From Paenibacillus herberti (GTDB lineage Bacteria; Bacillota; Bacilli; Paenibacillales; Paenibacillaceae), in contig NZ_NMUQ01000001.1 in NCBI RefSeq assembly GCF_002233675.1, positions 568,680-632,679 on the forward strand: DNA of 64,000 nucleotides, written 5' to 3'. The translations under genes were made by a program, and so were the position numbers. Under the pieces are notes generated by a model. That model saw only the letters and a program-made list of their open reading frames with translations. It was not told the origin of the DNA and searched no databases. Below, piece by piece: positions 26,490-34,745 of this stretch. Every line of letters begins with the position of its first letter. The stretch's first letter is position 1.

Positions 26490-27288
26490 AAACGTGGATT
26501 GTATGCGATTTACGGTAAATTGAAGGGTTTATGCCAAATGATTTTTTAAAGCTTTTGCTCAAATGATGCTCGTCCGCAAAGCCGCAGCGCTCTGCGATGT
26601 CAGATAACGTGAGTGGAGTTTTCTCCAGGAGCTGTTTCACCTTTTCCATGCGAATTCTCTGTACGTACTCGCTCGGCGTCATCTGGAATTCCTTACGGAA
26701 CATACGATTGAGCTGTACGGGGCTTAGACCGAGCTCATAGGCGGTGGCATTAACCGCAGGGCCAGTGGCCGAATGTTCCCCCAGCAGCTTCAGCGCCCGC
26801 CGGGCAAGGGGATTGTCGCTCGCTGGAACGGTAAGCGACTGCTGATGGGTTTCTAAAACATGGAGCAGCCACAAATCGCGCAGCAGATGTTTCCTGAATA
26901 ATTGGGCGGTGGGGCTGTGATCGGACATGGACTCCCGCAGCAGCGCCGTTGTGGAGCGAAAGCGGCGCGTATGGCCGGGGCGAACCCGTCCGTCCGTGTT
27001 TGTTACCTCATCAAGCCGTTGCGGACTGCGGCCTCTCCAATCGAAGCCCAAAAAATGAAAGCTTAGCCCGCTCGTGACACGGCGAAAAATCGTGTCCGGG
27101 GGCACGATGATCCAGTCGTTCCGCTCCGCTTTTAACCATGGAGCCATATGGCCGAGCTGATAGTCAAAGCTGCCTTCATCAACGATAAAACCGGCCCAGT
27201 GTGAGTAGGTGTCATGCGGCTTTTGGAATTCCGGCGTCATTTCAATAAAGGTGTAAAACAGCAGATCCGGCTCCCAATTCGGATTCAT
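26488..27288 (-). CDS. AraC family transcriptional regulator
   Basis: A 266-residue regulator. The N-terminal cupin-like sensor domain covers about residues 1-150. The C-terminal 100 residues contain two helix-turn-helix units (NATAYELGLSPVQLNRMFRK and TLSDIAERCGFADEHHLSKS) and the FGINPSIYRK ending typical of AraC proteins. It is divergent from the 462-residue gene, with a 112-bp shared promoter region that contains an inverted repeat, so it probably controls that gene and possibly the wider carbohydrate locus. Confidence 0.9.
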   Translation of the reverse strand: MNPNWEPDLLFYTFIEMTPEFQKPHDTYSHWAGFIVDEGSFDYQLGHMAPWLKAERNDWIIVPPDTIFRRVTSGLSFHFLGFDWRGRSPQRLDEVTNTDGRVRPGHTRRFRSTTALLRESMSDHSPTAQLFRKHLLRDLWLLHVLETHQQSLTVPASDNPLARRALKLLGEHSATGPAVNATAYELGLSPVQLNRMFRKEFQMTPSEYVQRIRMEKVKQLLEKTPLTLSDIAERCGFADEHHLSKSFKKSFGINPSIYRKSHTIHV

Positions 27289-27349
27289 AGAGCAAGCCTC
27301 CGGAGTGAAATAATATACAAGAAATATGATAACTCCTTACATTATCAAA

Positions 27350-27367
27350 GTATATATCAACATATAC
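27350..27367. promoter_or_regulatory. Inverted repeat in divergent promoter region
   Basis: GTATAT and ATATAC are perfect arms around ATCAAC, 34 bp upstream of the 462-residue gene. A TACAAT -10-like element overlaps its right end. Possible AraC or RNA polymerase site. Confidence 0.4.
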
Positions 27368-27400
27368 AATGTTAACAAATGACAAGGAGGTCTCACCCTA

Positions 27401-28789
27401 ATGACTACACTGACAAGAACTGATTCTGCCCCGCTAACGATTTCGGGAGTAATGCCGCATCTCAGCGTATCGGCGACGATCGACGGCCCTCGCTCCGAAG
27501 GAGGCATCGGCGCGCTTATGCCTTGGGCAAACCGCTTGTGGTTCATCACCTATGTTGCCCATACAGATGGTACGGGCGGCGGTACCGGCCTGTTTGAAGT
27601 GAATGAGCGCATGGAAATTACGAAGCGTCCTGAAAGCGTTGTCGGCACTTATGCGAACCGCATGATTCACAGTGCGTCCAGCCAGTTGGTTATGGGACCG
27701 CATTTCATTGATATCCATGGTAATGTCCGCACGGTAACTGAGCTGGTCGGCCATCGTTTGACGGCTTCCATGCCCCATTTGACCGATATAGCCAATAAAG
27801 TATATGTACTAACGATGGAAGGACTGCTGTTCGAGACGAATGTCTATACGCTGGAAACAACGCTGCTGTTCGATCTGCTCAAGGAGTTGAACGTATCCGA
27901 GAAATGTTATCCACATTTTAAAGGCGGTTGGACGAAGGATGGACGTCTTGTCGTTGCTAACAACACCTACGACGAGCAAGAATATCTCGGTCAAAAAAGC
28001 GATGGCAGACTCGCCCAGTGGGACGGCCAGACGTGGACGATTTTGGAAGAGCAGCCGTTCTGTGAAGTCACTTCATCGGGTGAAGCACCGCTGTTCGCAA
28101 CCGGCTTCGACAAGGCGTCGGCCATTCTAAAAACGTTCACCAACGGGGAGTGGTCGACGTACCGCCTGCCGAAAGCGACCCAGGCGATGGACCATATGTG
28201 GTTTACGGAGTGGCCGCGTATCCGCGAGGTGGAAACCGAGCGTCTGCTGATGGATTTCCACGGTATGTTCTATGAAATGTCGCATAACGCCTTTGGCGGC
28301 AAAATCTGGGGGGTGCGTCCGATTAGTACGCATCTGCGGATGATCCCGGACTTCTGCTCCTGGAGAGGCATGCTCGTGCTGGCGGGCAACCAGGTTACTC
28401 CAATTATGGACTCCAATCTGCTGGCCGGGGAGCCGCAGTCCAACCTGTGGTTCGGCAAAACCGACGATCTGTGGTCATTTGGCAAACCTGCTGGTTGGGG
28501 TGGTCCTTGGTGGGAAACGGAAGTTAAGGCAGGCGTAGCGTCCGATCCGTATTTGATGACCGGCTTTGATCGCAAAGTGCTTCACCTGACGCATGAATCG
28601 TCGCAAGAAGTATCCTTCGATGTACAAATCGACTTCCTTGGCAACGGAACGTGGAAAAAGTATACAACGATCAAGGTGTCCGAGGATGGCTACGCTCATC
28701 ATGTATTCCCGGACGGCTTCAGCGCCCACTGGGTACGCATCGTGCCGCAAGCGGATTGCAAAGCAAGCGCGCATTTCATTTACTCTTAA
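27401..28789 (+). CDS. Conserved-looking protein of unknown function, propeller-like
   Basis: A 462-residue cytoplasmic protein I do not recognise. It has no signal peptide or membrane segment. Repeated aromatic-Gly patterns (FKGGWTKDGRLVVANN, RLAQWDGQTWTILEE, FTNGEWSTYRLPK, FGKTDDLWSFGKPAGW) suggest a beta-propeller or beta-sandwich of carbohydrate-handling type. The start follows a perfect AAGGAGG. It is divergent from an AraC regulator and adjacent to the beta-helix gene and oligosaccharide importer, so a role in intracellular breakdown of the imported glycan is a reasonable inference. No catalytic residues can be named. Confidence 0.6.
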   Translation: MTTLTRTDSAPLTISGVMPHLSVSATIDGPRSEGGIGALMPWANRLWFITYVAHTDGTGGGTGLFEVNERMEITKRPESVVGTYANRMIHSASSQLVMGPHFIDIHGNVRTVTELVGHRLTASMPHLTDIANKVYVLTMEGLLFETNVYTLETTLLFDLLKELNVSEKCYPHFKGGWTKDGRLVVANNTYDEQEYLGQKSDGRLAQWDGQTWTILEEQPFCEVTSSGEAPLFATGFDKASAILKTFTNGEWSTYRLPKATQAMDHMWFTEWPRIREVETERLLMDFHGMFYEMSHNAFGGKIWGVRPISTHLRMIPDFCSWRGMLVLAGNQVTPIMDSNLLAGEPQSNLWFGKTDDLWSFGKPAGWGGPWWETEVKAGVASDPYLMTGFDRKVLHLTHESSQEVSFDVQIDFLGNGTWKKYTTIKVSEDGYAHHVFPDGFSAHWVRIVPQADCKASAHFIYS

Positions 28790-28817
28790 GAGCACACTTT
28801 ATTTACTCATAATAGGC

Positions 28818-28859
28818 AAGACCGGAGCTGGCTTTACAGGCAGCCCCGGTCTTTTTTTA
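28818..28859 (+). terminator. Terminator before the dcw cluster
   Basis: AAGACCGG pairs with CCGGTCTT, with a weaker inner stem, followed by seven T. It isolates the dcw cluster from the carbohydrate locus. Confidence 0.88.
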
Positions 28860-28913
28860 TTGGGATTTTCATAGCGGCATACTGTCTTGTGCAATAACGT
28901 TGTTACAAATAGA

Positions 28914-28937
28914 CGCATATCGCGAACGCGATATGCG
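28914..28937. promoter_or_regulatory. 24-bp palindrome upstream of mraZ
   Basis: Arms CGCATATCGCG and CGCGATATGCG are perfect inverted repeats around AA. The site lies about 170 bp before mraZ. A dimeric regulator site or a stable leader hairpin would both fit. Confidence 0.6.
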
Positions 28938-29050
28938 ATTGCAATAGGCAAAAAGATTCATTCCAAACAAAAAAAATAGGCTAAAAAGTTTATTAAAAAC
29001 TCTCTCATTCAGCAGGAGAAGAGTGCGAAACGGCGAATACCAATCTGCTA

Positions 29051-29100
29051 GTGGGAGAAAGTGGGGCAAAGTGGTGATTTGGGGGAGAGAGGTGGGGAAG
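29051..29100 (+). promoter_or_regulatory. MraZ-binding direct repeats
   Basis: Five successive 10-bp units (GTGGGAGAAA, GTGGGGCAAA, GTGGTGATTT, GGGGGAGAGA, GGTGGGGAAG) end just before mraZ. MraZ proteins are known to bind TGGGN direct repeats at 10-bp period in their own promoter, so this is the probable autoregulatory site. The last unit also forms the ribosome binding site. Confidence 0.8.
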
Positions 29101-29104
29101 GCCA

Positions 29105-29542
29105 ATGTTTCTTGGAGAACATCAGCACAGCTTAGATGACAAAGGCCGCCTTACTGTACCGTCCAAATTCCGCGACAATCTAGGTCCTGTTTTCATTGTA
29201 ACCCGCGGGCTCGACAACTGCCTGTTTGTGTATCCGATGGAAGAATGGAAACAACTTGAGCAAAAAATTCGCCAGCTCCCGCTTATGAAGGCGGACGCAC
29301 GTGCGTTTAGCCGCTTTTTCTTTTCAGGTGCGGTGGAATTGGAGCTCGACAAACAGGGAAGGGTAAATTTACCCAATCATTTGACGGAGTATGCGAAGCT
29401 GGAGAAGGATTGCATGGTGCTCGGCGTATCTAGCCGAGTGGAGATCTGGAGTAAGCCGGTTTGGGAAGGTTACTACGAGCAGTCGGAAGAAGCCTTCAAC
29501 GACATTGCTGAAAAATTGGTGGATTTCGACATTCAATTCTGA
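29105..29542 (+). CDS. mraZ: Transcriptional regulator MraZ
   Basis: A 145-residue protein with the two SpoVT/AbrB-like MraZ halves: [21 protein letters not shown] at the start and [19 protein letters not shown] in the second half. It is the first gene of the dcw cluster and represses or tunes this operon by binding the repeats directly upstream. It may also bind nucleoid DNA. GGTGGGGAAGG lies before the ATG. Length is normal for the family. Confidence 0.96.
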   Translation: MFLGEHQHSLDDKGRLTVPSKFRDNLGPVFIVTRGLDNCLFVYPMEEWKQLEQKIRQLPLMKADARAFSRFFFSGAVELELDKQGRVNLPNHLTEYAKLEKDCMVLGVSSRVEIWSKPVWEGYYEQSEEAFNDIAEKLVDFDIQF

Positions 29543-29610
29543 TTCACGTCCCTTTTTTGCACCTTACAAGCAACCACAGTCAGTCATCAAGAAATCAGGA
29601 GGACAACCTA

Positions 29611-30576
29611 TTGTTTCATCACATTACAGTTCTAAAAGAAGAGGCCGTAGATGGTCTCAATATTAAGCCAGACGGCATTTATGTTGATTGTACACTCGGA
29701 GGCGCCGGCCACAGTGAGCTGATCGCTTCCCGACTTGGTCCAGGAGGAAGGCTTATCGCCTTTGACCAGGACGATTGGGCACATGAGAATGCGCAGGTTC
29801 GGCTAGCTCCCTATTTGGACCGAATAACGCTGGTACGGGGCAACTTCCGCTACTTGCAGGAGCAGCTGATGCTGCTGCCCGAGGTGCCGAAGGTGAACGG
29901 TGTGCCTCAAGTCGACGGCATCCTGTTCGATCTTGGAGTCTCCAGTCCGCAGCTGGACGAGGCGGAACGCGGTTTCAGTTACAATCATGACGCTCCGCTC
30001 GACATGCGTATGGATCGGGAGTCTGATTTGACCGCTCACGAAATCGTGAACACATGGGATGAGAAGGAGATTGCCCGGATTCTGTTTGTATACGGAGAAG
30101 AGAAGTTTTCCCGGCAGATCGCCAGGGCTATCATCAAACAGCGTGCAACCGCCGAAATTATGACGACAAACGAACTTGCTGAACTGGTTAAGTCGGGAAT
30201 CCCAGCTGCAGCCCGGCGCACGGGCGGCCATCCGGCCAAGCGCAGCTTCCAGGCGCTGCGGATTGCTGTCAACGACGAGCTGCGAGCGGAGGAAGAAGCG
30301 CTTGAACAGGCCGTTGCGTGTGCAGCACCAGGCGGCAGAATTTCGGTCATTACGTTCCACTCGCTGGAGGATCGGATTTGTAAGCAGCTTTTTGTCGGTT
30401 ATTTGGCCAAATGTACCTGCCCGCCTGCTTTTCCACACTGTGTCTGCGGGAGCAAAGGTACACTCCGGCTCGTATCTCGCAAGCCGATCTTGCCATCCCA
30501 AGAGGAGCTTGAGGCTAATCCTCGCTCTCGCTCGGCCAAGCTGAGGGTAGCGGAGAAGTTGCCCCTGTCCCACTAA
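29611..30576 (+). CDS. rsmH: 16S rRNA (cytosine(1402)-N(4))-methyltransferase
   Basis: A 321-residue SAM-dependent enzyme (formerly MraW) that methylates N4 of C1402 in 16S rRNA. The TTG start at 29611 follows AGGAGG and gives the usual N-terminus [15 protein letters not shown]; the earlier ATG at 29557 has no ribosome binding site. Motifs: [13 protein letters not shown] (SAM site), [25 protein letters not shown] and [10 protein letters not shown] near the C-terminus. It lies second in the dcw cluster, as in most bacteria. Confidence 0.96.
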   Translation: MFHHITVLKEEAVDGLNIKPDGIYVDCTLGGAGHSELIASRLGPGGRLIAFDQDDWAHENAQVRLAPYLDRITLVRGNFRYLQEQLMLLPEVPKVNGVPQVDGILFDLGVSSPQLDEAERGFSYNHDAPLDMRMDRESDLTAHEIVNTWDEKEIARILFVYGEEKFSRQIARAIIKQRATAEIMTTNELAELVKSGIPAAARRTGGHPAKRSFQALRIAVNDELRAEEEALEQAVACAAPGGRISVITFHSLEDRICKQLFVGYLAKCTCPPAFPHCVCGSKGTLRLVSRKPILPSQEELEANPRSRSAKLRVAEKLPLSH

Positions 30577-30643
30577 ACACGAAAATAGACCATTAACAAC
30601 CTAACAACAGGAAAAGAATCCAACCGCAGGAGGGGAACCCGCT

Positions 30644-31033
30644 TTGGCTTACACGAATGGCAATTTGGCTTTGCAGCCCAAGAGAAAACCGGAGCAGCAG
30701 CGCCCGGTAAAGGAAACGAAAAGAGTCGTGAAGGTCCGGAGGATGATTCCTCCTTCGGAAATGCTGCGCTATATGGGATCTGTGCTGGTCGTTGTGTGCG
30801 TGCTCGTGCTCATTATTTTCCGCTACGCCCAGGACTACCGCATGGAGCTTCAAATCAAAGAATTGAACGCAGGTTATAAACAAGCTACCGTTGATGTTAA
30901 AGTGCTGCGAGGCGAGGTGGCCAAGCTGTCCGATCCTGCCGTAATCTCCAAAAAAGCGCAAGAGCTCGGCATGACTCCAGCAGGTTCGGAGAAAGACAGC
31001 GACTCGGACGCCAAAAAAGAATCGGGACGTTAA
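30644..31033 (+). CDS. ftsL: Cell division protein FtsL
   Basis: A 129-residue bitopic membrane protein. A basic cytoplasmic N-terminus is followed by one transmembrane segment (YMGSVLVVVCVLVLIIF, about residues 43-60) and an extracellular coiled coil ending KAQELGMTPA, the typical FtsL pattern. With DivIC/FtsB and DivIB it activates septal peptidoglycan synthesis by FtsW and PBP2B. TTG start after AGGAGGGG. It ends 3 bp before pbpB, so the two are tightly coupled. Confidence 0.9.
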   Translation: MAYTNGNLALQPKRKPEQQRPVKETKRVVKVRRMIPPSEMLRYMGSVLVVVCVLVLIIFRYAQDYRMELQIKELNAGYKQATVDVKVLRGEVAKLSDPAVISKKAQELGMTPAGSEKDSDSDAKKESGR

Positions 31034-31036
31034 GTC

Positions 31037-33322
31037 ATGGCAAATAATCCGATACAAAGCAATACCATTAAGCGAATCAAAATGAGGACCGTTGTTGTCG
31101 GAGGGGTGATTACCCTCCTTTTTCTTATTTTGATCAGTCGTGTTTTTTATGTGCAGGTCGTGCAGGCGGATTTTTGGCTCAGCGAAGCCAAAGCAATCTG
31201 GAAGGAACAGGATACGATTCCGGCGGAGCGCGGTACGATCAGTGATCGCAAAGGAAATATGCTCGCGATGAACATCCCGGCTTATACCGTCGTGGTCAAT
31301 CCTAAGCTGCTGAATGAGCTTGGAATCGCGGAAGAGGCGGCCAAGGGGCTGGCCGAATTGCTCGGCAAGTCGGAGCAGGAAGTGCTCAAGCAGACAACCA
31401 TGAAGAACAGCAAAGGGGAGTATTTGCAGTACCGGGAGCTTCGTCCGGAGGGCTGGAATATCGATAAGGCTAAGGCGGACAAGGTAATCGCTTTTCGGGA
31501 TAACCTCAAAAAAAGCTATGAGGAGCGTACGGATATAAAGATCCGCAACACGGGCATTACACTGAATGAAGGCTCCAAGCGTTTTTATCCAAACAATTCG
31601 CTGGCAGCTCATGTTCTGGGGTATGTGAACAAGGAAGGCGCTCCAGTTATCGGGCTTGAAGTCGACTTCAATAAACAATTGGAGGGGCAGGACGGCAAAG
31701 TCGTTTATGAAAAGGACGGCAACCGCGTTCAGCTCGCTAACGGCAACGCCCAACTGGTTCCAGCTGTGGACGGAAGTGATATCCAGTTGACGCTGGATTC
31801 AGAGATTCAGAACTATTTGGAAGTGGCTATGAAAAAGGCCTACGAAAAATACGAGCCGAAAAGCATTACCGCTATCGCCGCCGATCCCAATACAATGGAA
31901 ATTCTGGCTATGGGCAATATGCCAACTTATAACCCTAATGAGTACTCCAAATCCAATGTAGGCAACTTCTTCAACCATGCCATTGGATCGACCTACGAGC
32001 CGGGCTCGACGTTCAAAATCATTACGTTAGCAAGTGCGGTTGAGGAAGGCAAGTTCAACCCTAATGCGACGTATAAGTCTGGATCAATTGTCGTTACAGG
32101 CACAAGAATTAGCGACGTTAACACCGCTGGATGGGGCACAATTTCCTATTTGGAAGGACTTAAACGCTCCAGTAACGTCTCTTTTGTCAAGCTTGGGCTA
32201 GAGCAGTTGGGTAAAGAGAAGTTGGTTAACTATTTTGAAAACTTTGGATTCGGCAAGCGGACGGGCATTGAGCTGAAAAACGAAGTCAAAGGTACATTGA
32301 ATATTAATTATCCGTTCGAAGTAGCGACTTCTACGTTTGGACAAGGGGTTGCCGTCACGCCGATCCAACAGATCGCTGCGGTCGCTGCGGTAGCAAACGG
32401 CGGCAAGTTGATGAAGCCGCATATCGTCAAATCCATTAAAGATCCAGCTACCGGCAAGGTGACGGAGACAAAGCCGGAGATGGTGCGGCAGGTCATTAGC
32501 GCCGAAACTTCTCGCAAGGTGGGCGGATACTTGGAGCAGGTTGTCTCTGACAAGGAAATAGGCAGCGGCCGGAATGCGGCGATTCCCGGATACCGGGTCG
32601 CCGGCAAAACCGGTACGGCGGAGAAATCAGACGGCGTAGGATACTCAAAGGATGAATACGTCGTTTCCTTCATCGGTTATGCACCTGTGGAAAACCCGAA
32701 AATCGTCGTTTATGTCACTGTTGACTCACCGAACAACCCGATGGTCAGCGGCGGCACGGTTGCTGCTCCGGTGTTCAAAGAAATTGTTAGCCAAAGCCTA
32801 CGCTATATGGGTGTGAAGCCTGACGCGAAGGCCGTTAAGGATGGGGGCAAGCAAGGCACGCAGACCGTTCCTGATCTGAAGAATAAGGGAATCCAGGAGG
32901 CGCAAGCCGAGCTCAAGTCTCGCGGCATGGCGTCCAAGGTGGTCGGTAAGGGGACGAAGGTGCTGCTGCAGATCCCGGCAGCCGGTGCGGTGTTGGCCGA
33001 GAGCCAGCAGGTCTATCTGTTGACGGAGGAGCAGAGCAAGCTCACCTTGCCTTCGCTAGTCGGCTTGTCGCTTCGCGATGCGTTGCAAGTTTGCTCCTCA
33101 ACGGGCAAGCGCTGCGTGACTGAGGGAGATGGCTACGTCGTGAAGCAAATGGATGCGAAGCTGAATGGCGAACCAGTTGTCAAGCTGACTCTGCAGTCGC
33201 CAAGTGAGCAGCAAGCGGCGAAGGATGCTGCGCTGAATGCAGAGAAGAACGATGATAGTGTGAATGAGGGTAAAGATAAGGACACAGAGAAGGGCACGGA
33301 GCAGAACCAGGACACAGAGTAG
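31037..33322 (+). CDS. pbpB: Penicillin-binding protein 2B-like transpeptidase
   Basis: A 761-residue class B PBP that cross-links septal peptidoglycan. It has an N-terminal transmembrane anchor (VGGVITLLFLILISRVFYV), a dimerisation domain and a transpeptidase domain with the catalytic Ser in GSTFKI near residue 324, SSN near 377 and KTGTAEK near 524. Two PASTA domains follow (TVPDLKNKG onward and TLPSLVGLS onward). The last 40 residues are acidic and low in complexity, ending in the sequence EQNQDTE encoded by a degenerate 18-bp tandem repeat. The stop codon TAG lies inside that repeat, at a position where other units read CAG. Confidence 0.94.
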   Translation: MANNPIQSNTIKRIKMRTVVVGGVITLLFLILISRVFYVQVVQADFWLSEAKAIWKEQDTIPAERGTISDRKGNMLAMNIPAYTVVVNPKLLNELGIAEEAAKGLAELLGKSEQEVLKQTTMKNSKGEYLQYRELRPEGWNIDKAKADKVIAFRDNLKKSYEERTDIKIRNTGITLNEGSKRFYPNNSLAAHVLGYVNKEGAPVIGLEVDFNKQLEGQDGKVVYEKDGNRVQLANGNAQLVPAVDGSDIQLTLDSEIQNYLEVAMKKAYEKYEPKSITAIAADPNTMEILAMGNMPTYNPNEYSKSNVGNFFNHAIGSTYEPGSTFKIITLASAVEEGKFNPNATYKSGSIVVTGTRISDVNTAGWGTISYLEGLKRSSNVSFVKLGLEQLGKEKLVNYFENFGFGKRTGIELKNEVKGTLNINYPFEVATSTFGQGVAVTPIQQIAAVAAVANGGKLMKPHIVKSIKDPATGKVTETKPEMVRQVISAETSRKVGGYLEQVVSDKEIGSGRNAAIPGYRVAGKTGTAEKSDGVGYSKDEYVVSFIGYAPVENPKIVVYVTVDSPNNPMVSGGTVAAPVFKEIVSQSLRYMGVKPDAKAVKDGGKQGTQTVPDLKNKGIQEAQAELKSRGMASKVVGKGTKVLLQIPAAGAVLAESQQVYLLTEEQSKLTLPSLVGLSLRDALQVCSSTGKRCVTEGDGYVVKQMDAKLNGEPVVKLTLQSPSEQQAAKDAALNAEKNDDSVNEGKDKDTEKGTEQNQDTE

Positions 33323-33426
33323 GGACGGGTAGAGCCAGGACAGAGTAGACCGGGACGCAGAGCAGAACCGGGACACAGAGCAAAACCGGGACACAGAGTA
33401 GAACACGGGAGCAGAACCAGGATCAA
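33299..33426 (+). repeat. Degenerate 18-bp minisatellite across pbpB stop
   Basis: About eight units of the type GAGCAGAACCGGGACACA, several shortened to 11-17 bp, run from the last codons of pbpB into the spacer. Some begin GAGCAG and others GAGTAG. The pbpB stop is one of the GAGTAG variants. If the TAG were read through, the frame would stay open to a TAA at 33434. Confidence 0.8.
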
Positions 33427-33480
33427 AGGCAGTTAATTACAACGGCGCTCCGCGCTGACTGACGGGACATTAACCGCTGC

Positions 33481-33603
33481 GCGGAACGGACCCTCCTTCC
33501 GATTCACTGGAGCCCAGATTCCTTTGATTCCAAAACCCCTAACGGGGTAGGAATCCGGCCTCCAAGAGAAGCGCTGCCGCTTCTCCAGGAGCGTTCCGTC
33601 CGC
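33481..33603 (+). repeat. Long imperfect hairpin, about 123 nt
   Basis: Outer arms at 33481-33496 and 33588-33603 pair in 12 of 16 positions. Middle arms GGAGCCCAGATTCC (33509) and GGAATCCGGCCTCC (33550) pair in 11 of 14. The tip is ACCCC-TAAC-GGGGT. A short extra stem AGAAGCG-CTGC-CGCTTCT lies on the 3' side. No coding potential. Confidence 0.55.
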
Positions 33604-33635
33604 TCCGCTTCCCGGTCCCGTAAAAACTCGTCTCT

Positions 33636-33754
33636 CCCCTATTTTTTAGGGGTACGGCTCACTCCAGCTTCGCTTCTGGAGCCCGCCGTACCCGCGCTTC
33701 GCGCGGTGAAGGTGCTTCGGCTTGCGAGGTCGCTGCTCCGTAAGCGACCCAAGC
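33636..33754 (+). repeat. Cluster of four consecutive perfect hairpins
   Basis: In order: CCCCTA/TAGGGG (33636-33652), GGTACGGC/GCCGTACC with inner CTCCAG/CTGGAG (33651-33692), CCGCGC-TTC-GCGCGG (33692-33706), and GCTTG/CAAGC enclosing GGTCGCT/AGCGACC (33720-33754). The stems abut one another, which looks like a folded RNA rather than chance. Confidence 0.65.
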
Positions 33755-34202
33755 TAAGGATCACGATATCCTTGCGGGTTAGACTTTTCTGTCGCACCAT
33801 CAATCTTGGCTACTCTACTGCTCCTTGTAAGGCTTAAGCTACTTCATCGCCGCATACGGGCGAGGTCATTCCCTAGCCACTGAGTTACTCAGTCGCTTAC
33901 GAAGCAGTGAGCCGCAGGCCCAAGCTTAGCTTGTATAGTCAGTAGCTTAGCTCGTAAGCAGTGGGCTTTCGGCAGCTCGTTCCGGCGCTTACCCCCAAAT
34001 ATGTTGTGAGAGCCGAATATTATAACTATTCGGGCTTTTGAATAATTTGAAAGCCCGTAGAGCGTGACTGCGGGGGCCAGGTACCTTGGCTTGGCATACT
34101 TGCTTAGCTCGGAACAGTACAGCAGTACAGACATTGCTCTTGCAAGCCCGCAGCAGAGCGGCGGGGCGAGCTTTTGCCGGAGCATCAAGCGACGGCACGC
34201 CA

Positions 34203-34474
34203 GCCGCGCTAAGCGGCCTGCCGCCTTCCAGGTGTTCGGAAGGCGGCACACCCCCCAATAAAAAATGGGGGGATAGTAGAGTCGGTCCATGGGAGGGGTT
34301 GTGACGGTGAAGCGAAGCGGGCCGAAGCCTTCCGTAGAAGCGGAAGCGGTCCTCTTGGAAGTCGGATGCCTACACATTAATGTGTTAGGCGATCAGGCAT
34401 CCGAGTTCCAGAGGGATCGGAGGAAGGCTCGGCCCGCGCAGCGGAGTTCCGTTGCAGCCACTCCCATAACCTCC
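34203..34474 (+). repeat. Tandem repeat copy 1, about 272 bp
   Basis: Begins GCCGCGCTAAGCGG and is followed immediately by a second copy about 95 percent alike by eye. It contains two short hairpins and a 121-nt stem-loop at 34317-34437. In the long stem, GCGGGCCGAAGCCTTCC pairs with GGAAGGCTCGGCCCGC (one bulge) and CCTCTTGGAAGTCGGATGCC pairs with most of GGCATCCGAGTTCCAGAGGG. Confidence 0.85.
34219..34272 (+). repeat. Two hairpins at head of repeat copy 1
   Basis: TGCCGCCTTCC pairs perfectly with GGAAGGCGGCA around an 8-base loop. CCCCCC then pairs with GGGGGG around AATAAAAAAT. The second repeat copy has the same pair with small changes. Confidence 0.65.
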
Positions 34475-34745
34475 GCCGCGCTAAGCGGCCTGCCGCCTTC
34501 CAGGTGTTCGGAAGGCGCACACCCCCAATAAAAAATAGGGGGATAGGAGAGTCGGTCGATGGGAGGGGTTGTGACGGTGAAGCGGAGCGGGCCGAAGCCT
34601 TCCGTAGAAGCGGAAGCGGTCCTCTTGGAAGTCGGATGCCTACACATTAGTGTATTAGGCAATCAGGGCATCCGAGTTCCAGAGGGATCGGAGGAAGGCT
34701 CGGCCCGCGCAGCGGAGTTCCGTTGCAGCCACTCACATAAGCTCC
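34475..34745 (+). repeat. Tandem repeat copy 2, about 271 bp
   Basis: Second copy of the unit at 34203-34474, with its long stem-loop at 34587-34708. Differences from copy 1 include single-base indels, so the apparent 63- and 80-codon frames in the two copies do not stay in register. This argues that the unit is not protein-coding. Confidence 0.85.

Noticed and set aside
28593-28874. 93-codon frame overlapping the 3' end of the 462-residue gene
   Set aside because: Out-of-frame shadow that runs through the terminator.
30593-31753. 386-codon minus-strand frame opposite ftsL and pbpB
   Set aside because: Antisense to two clear division genes, with no start signal and no protein-like domain pattern.
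33299-33426. CRISPR array at the end of pbpB
   Set aside because: Units are about 18 bp, directly abutting and degenerate, with no unique spacers and no cas genes.
33889-34377. 162-codon minus-strand frame in the hairpin-rich spacer
   Set aside because: It follows stems and loops, is low in complexity and is partly duplicated with broken register in the second repeat copy.
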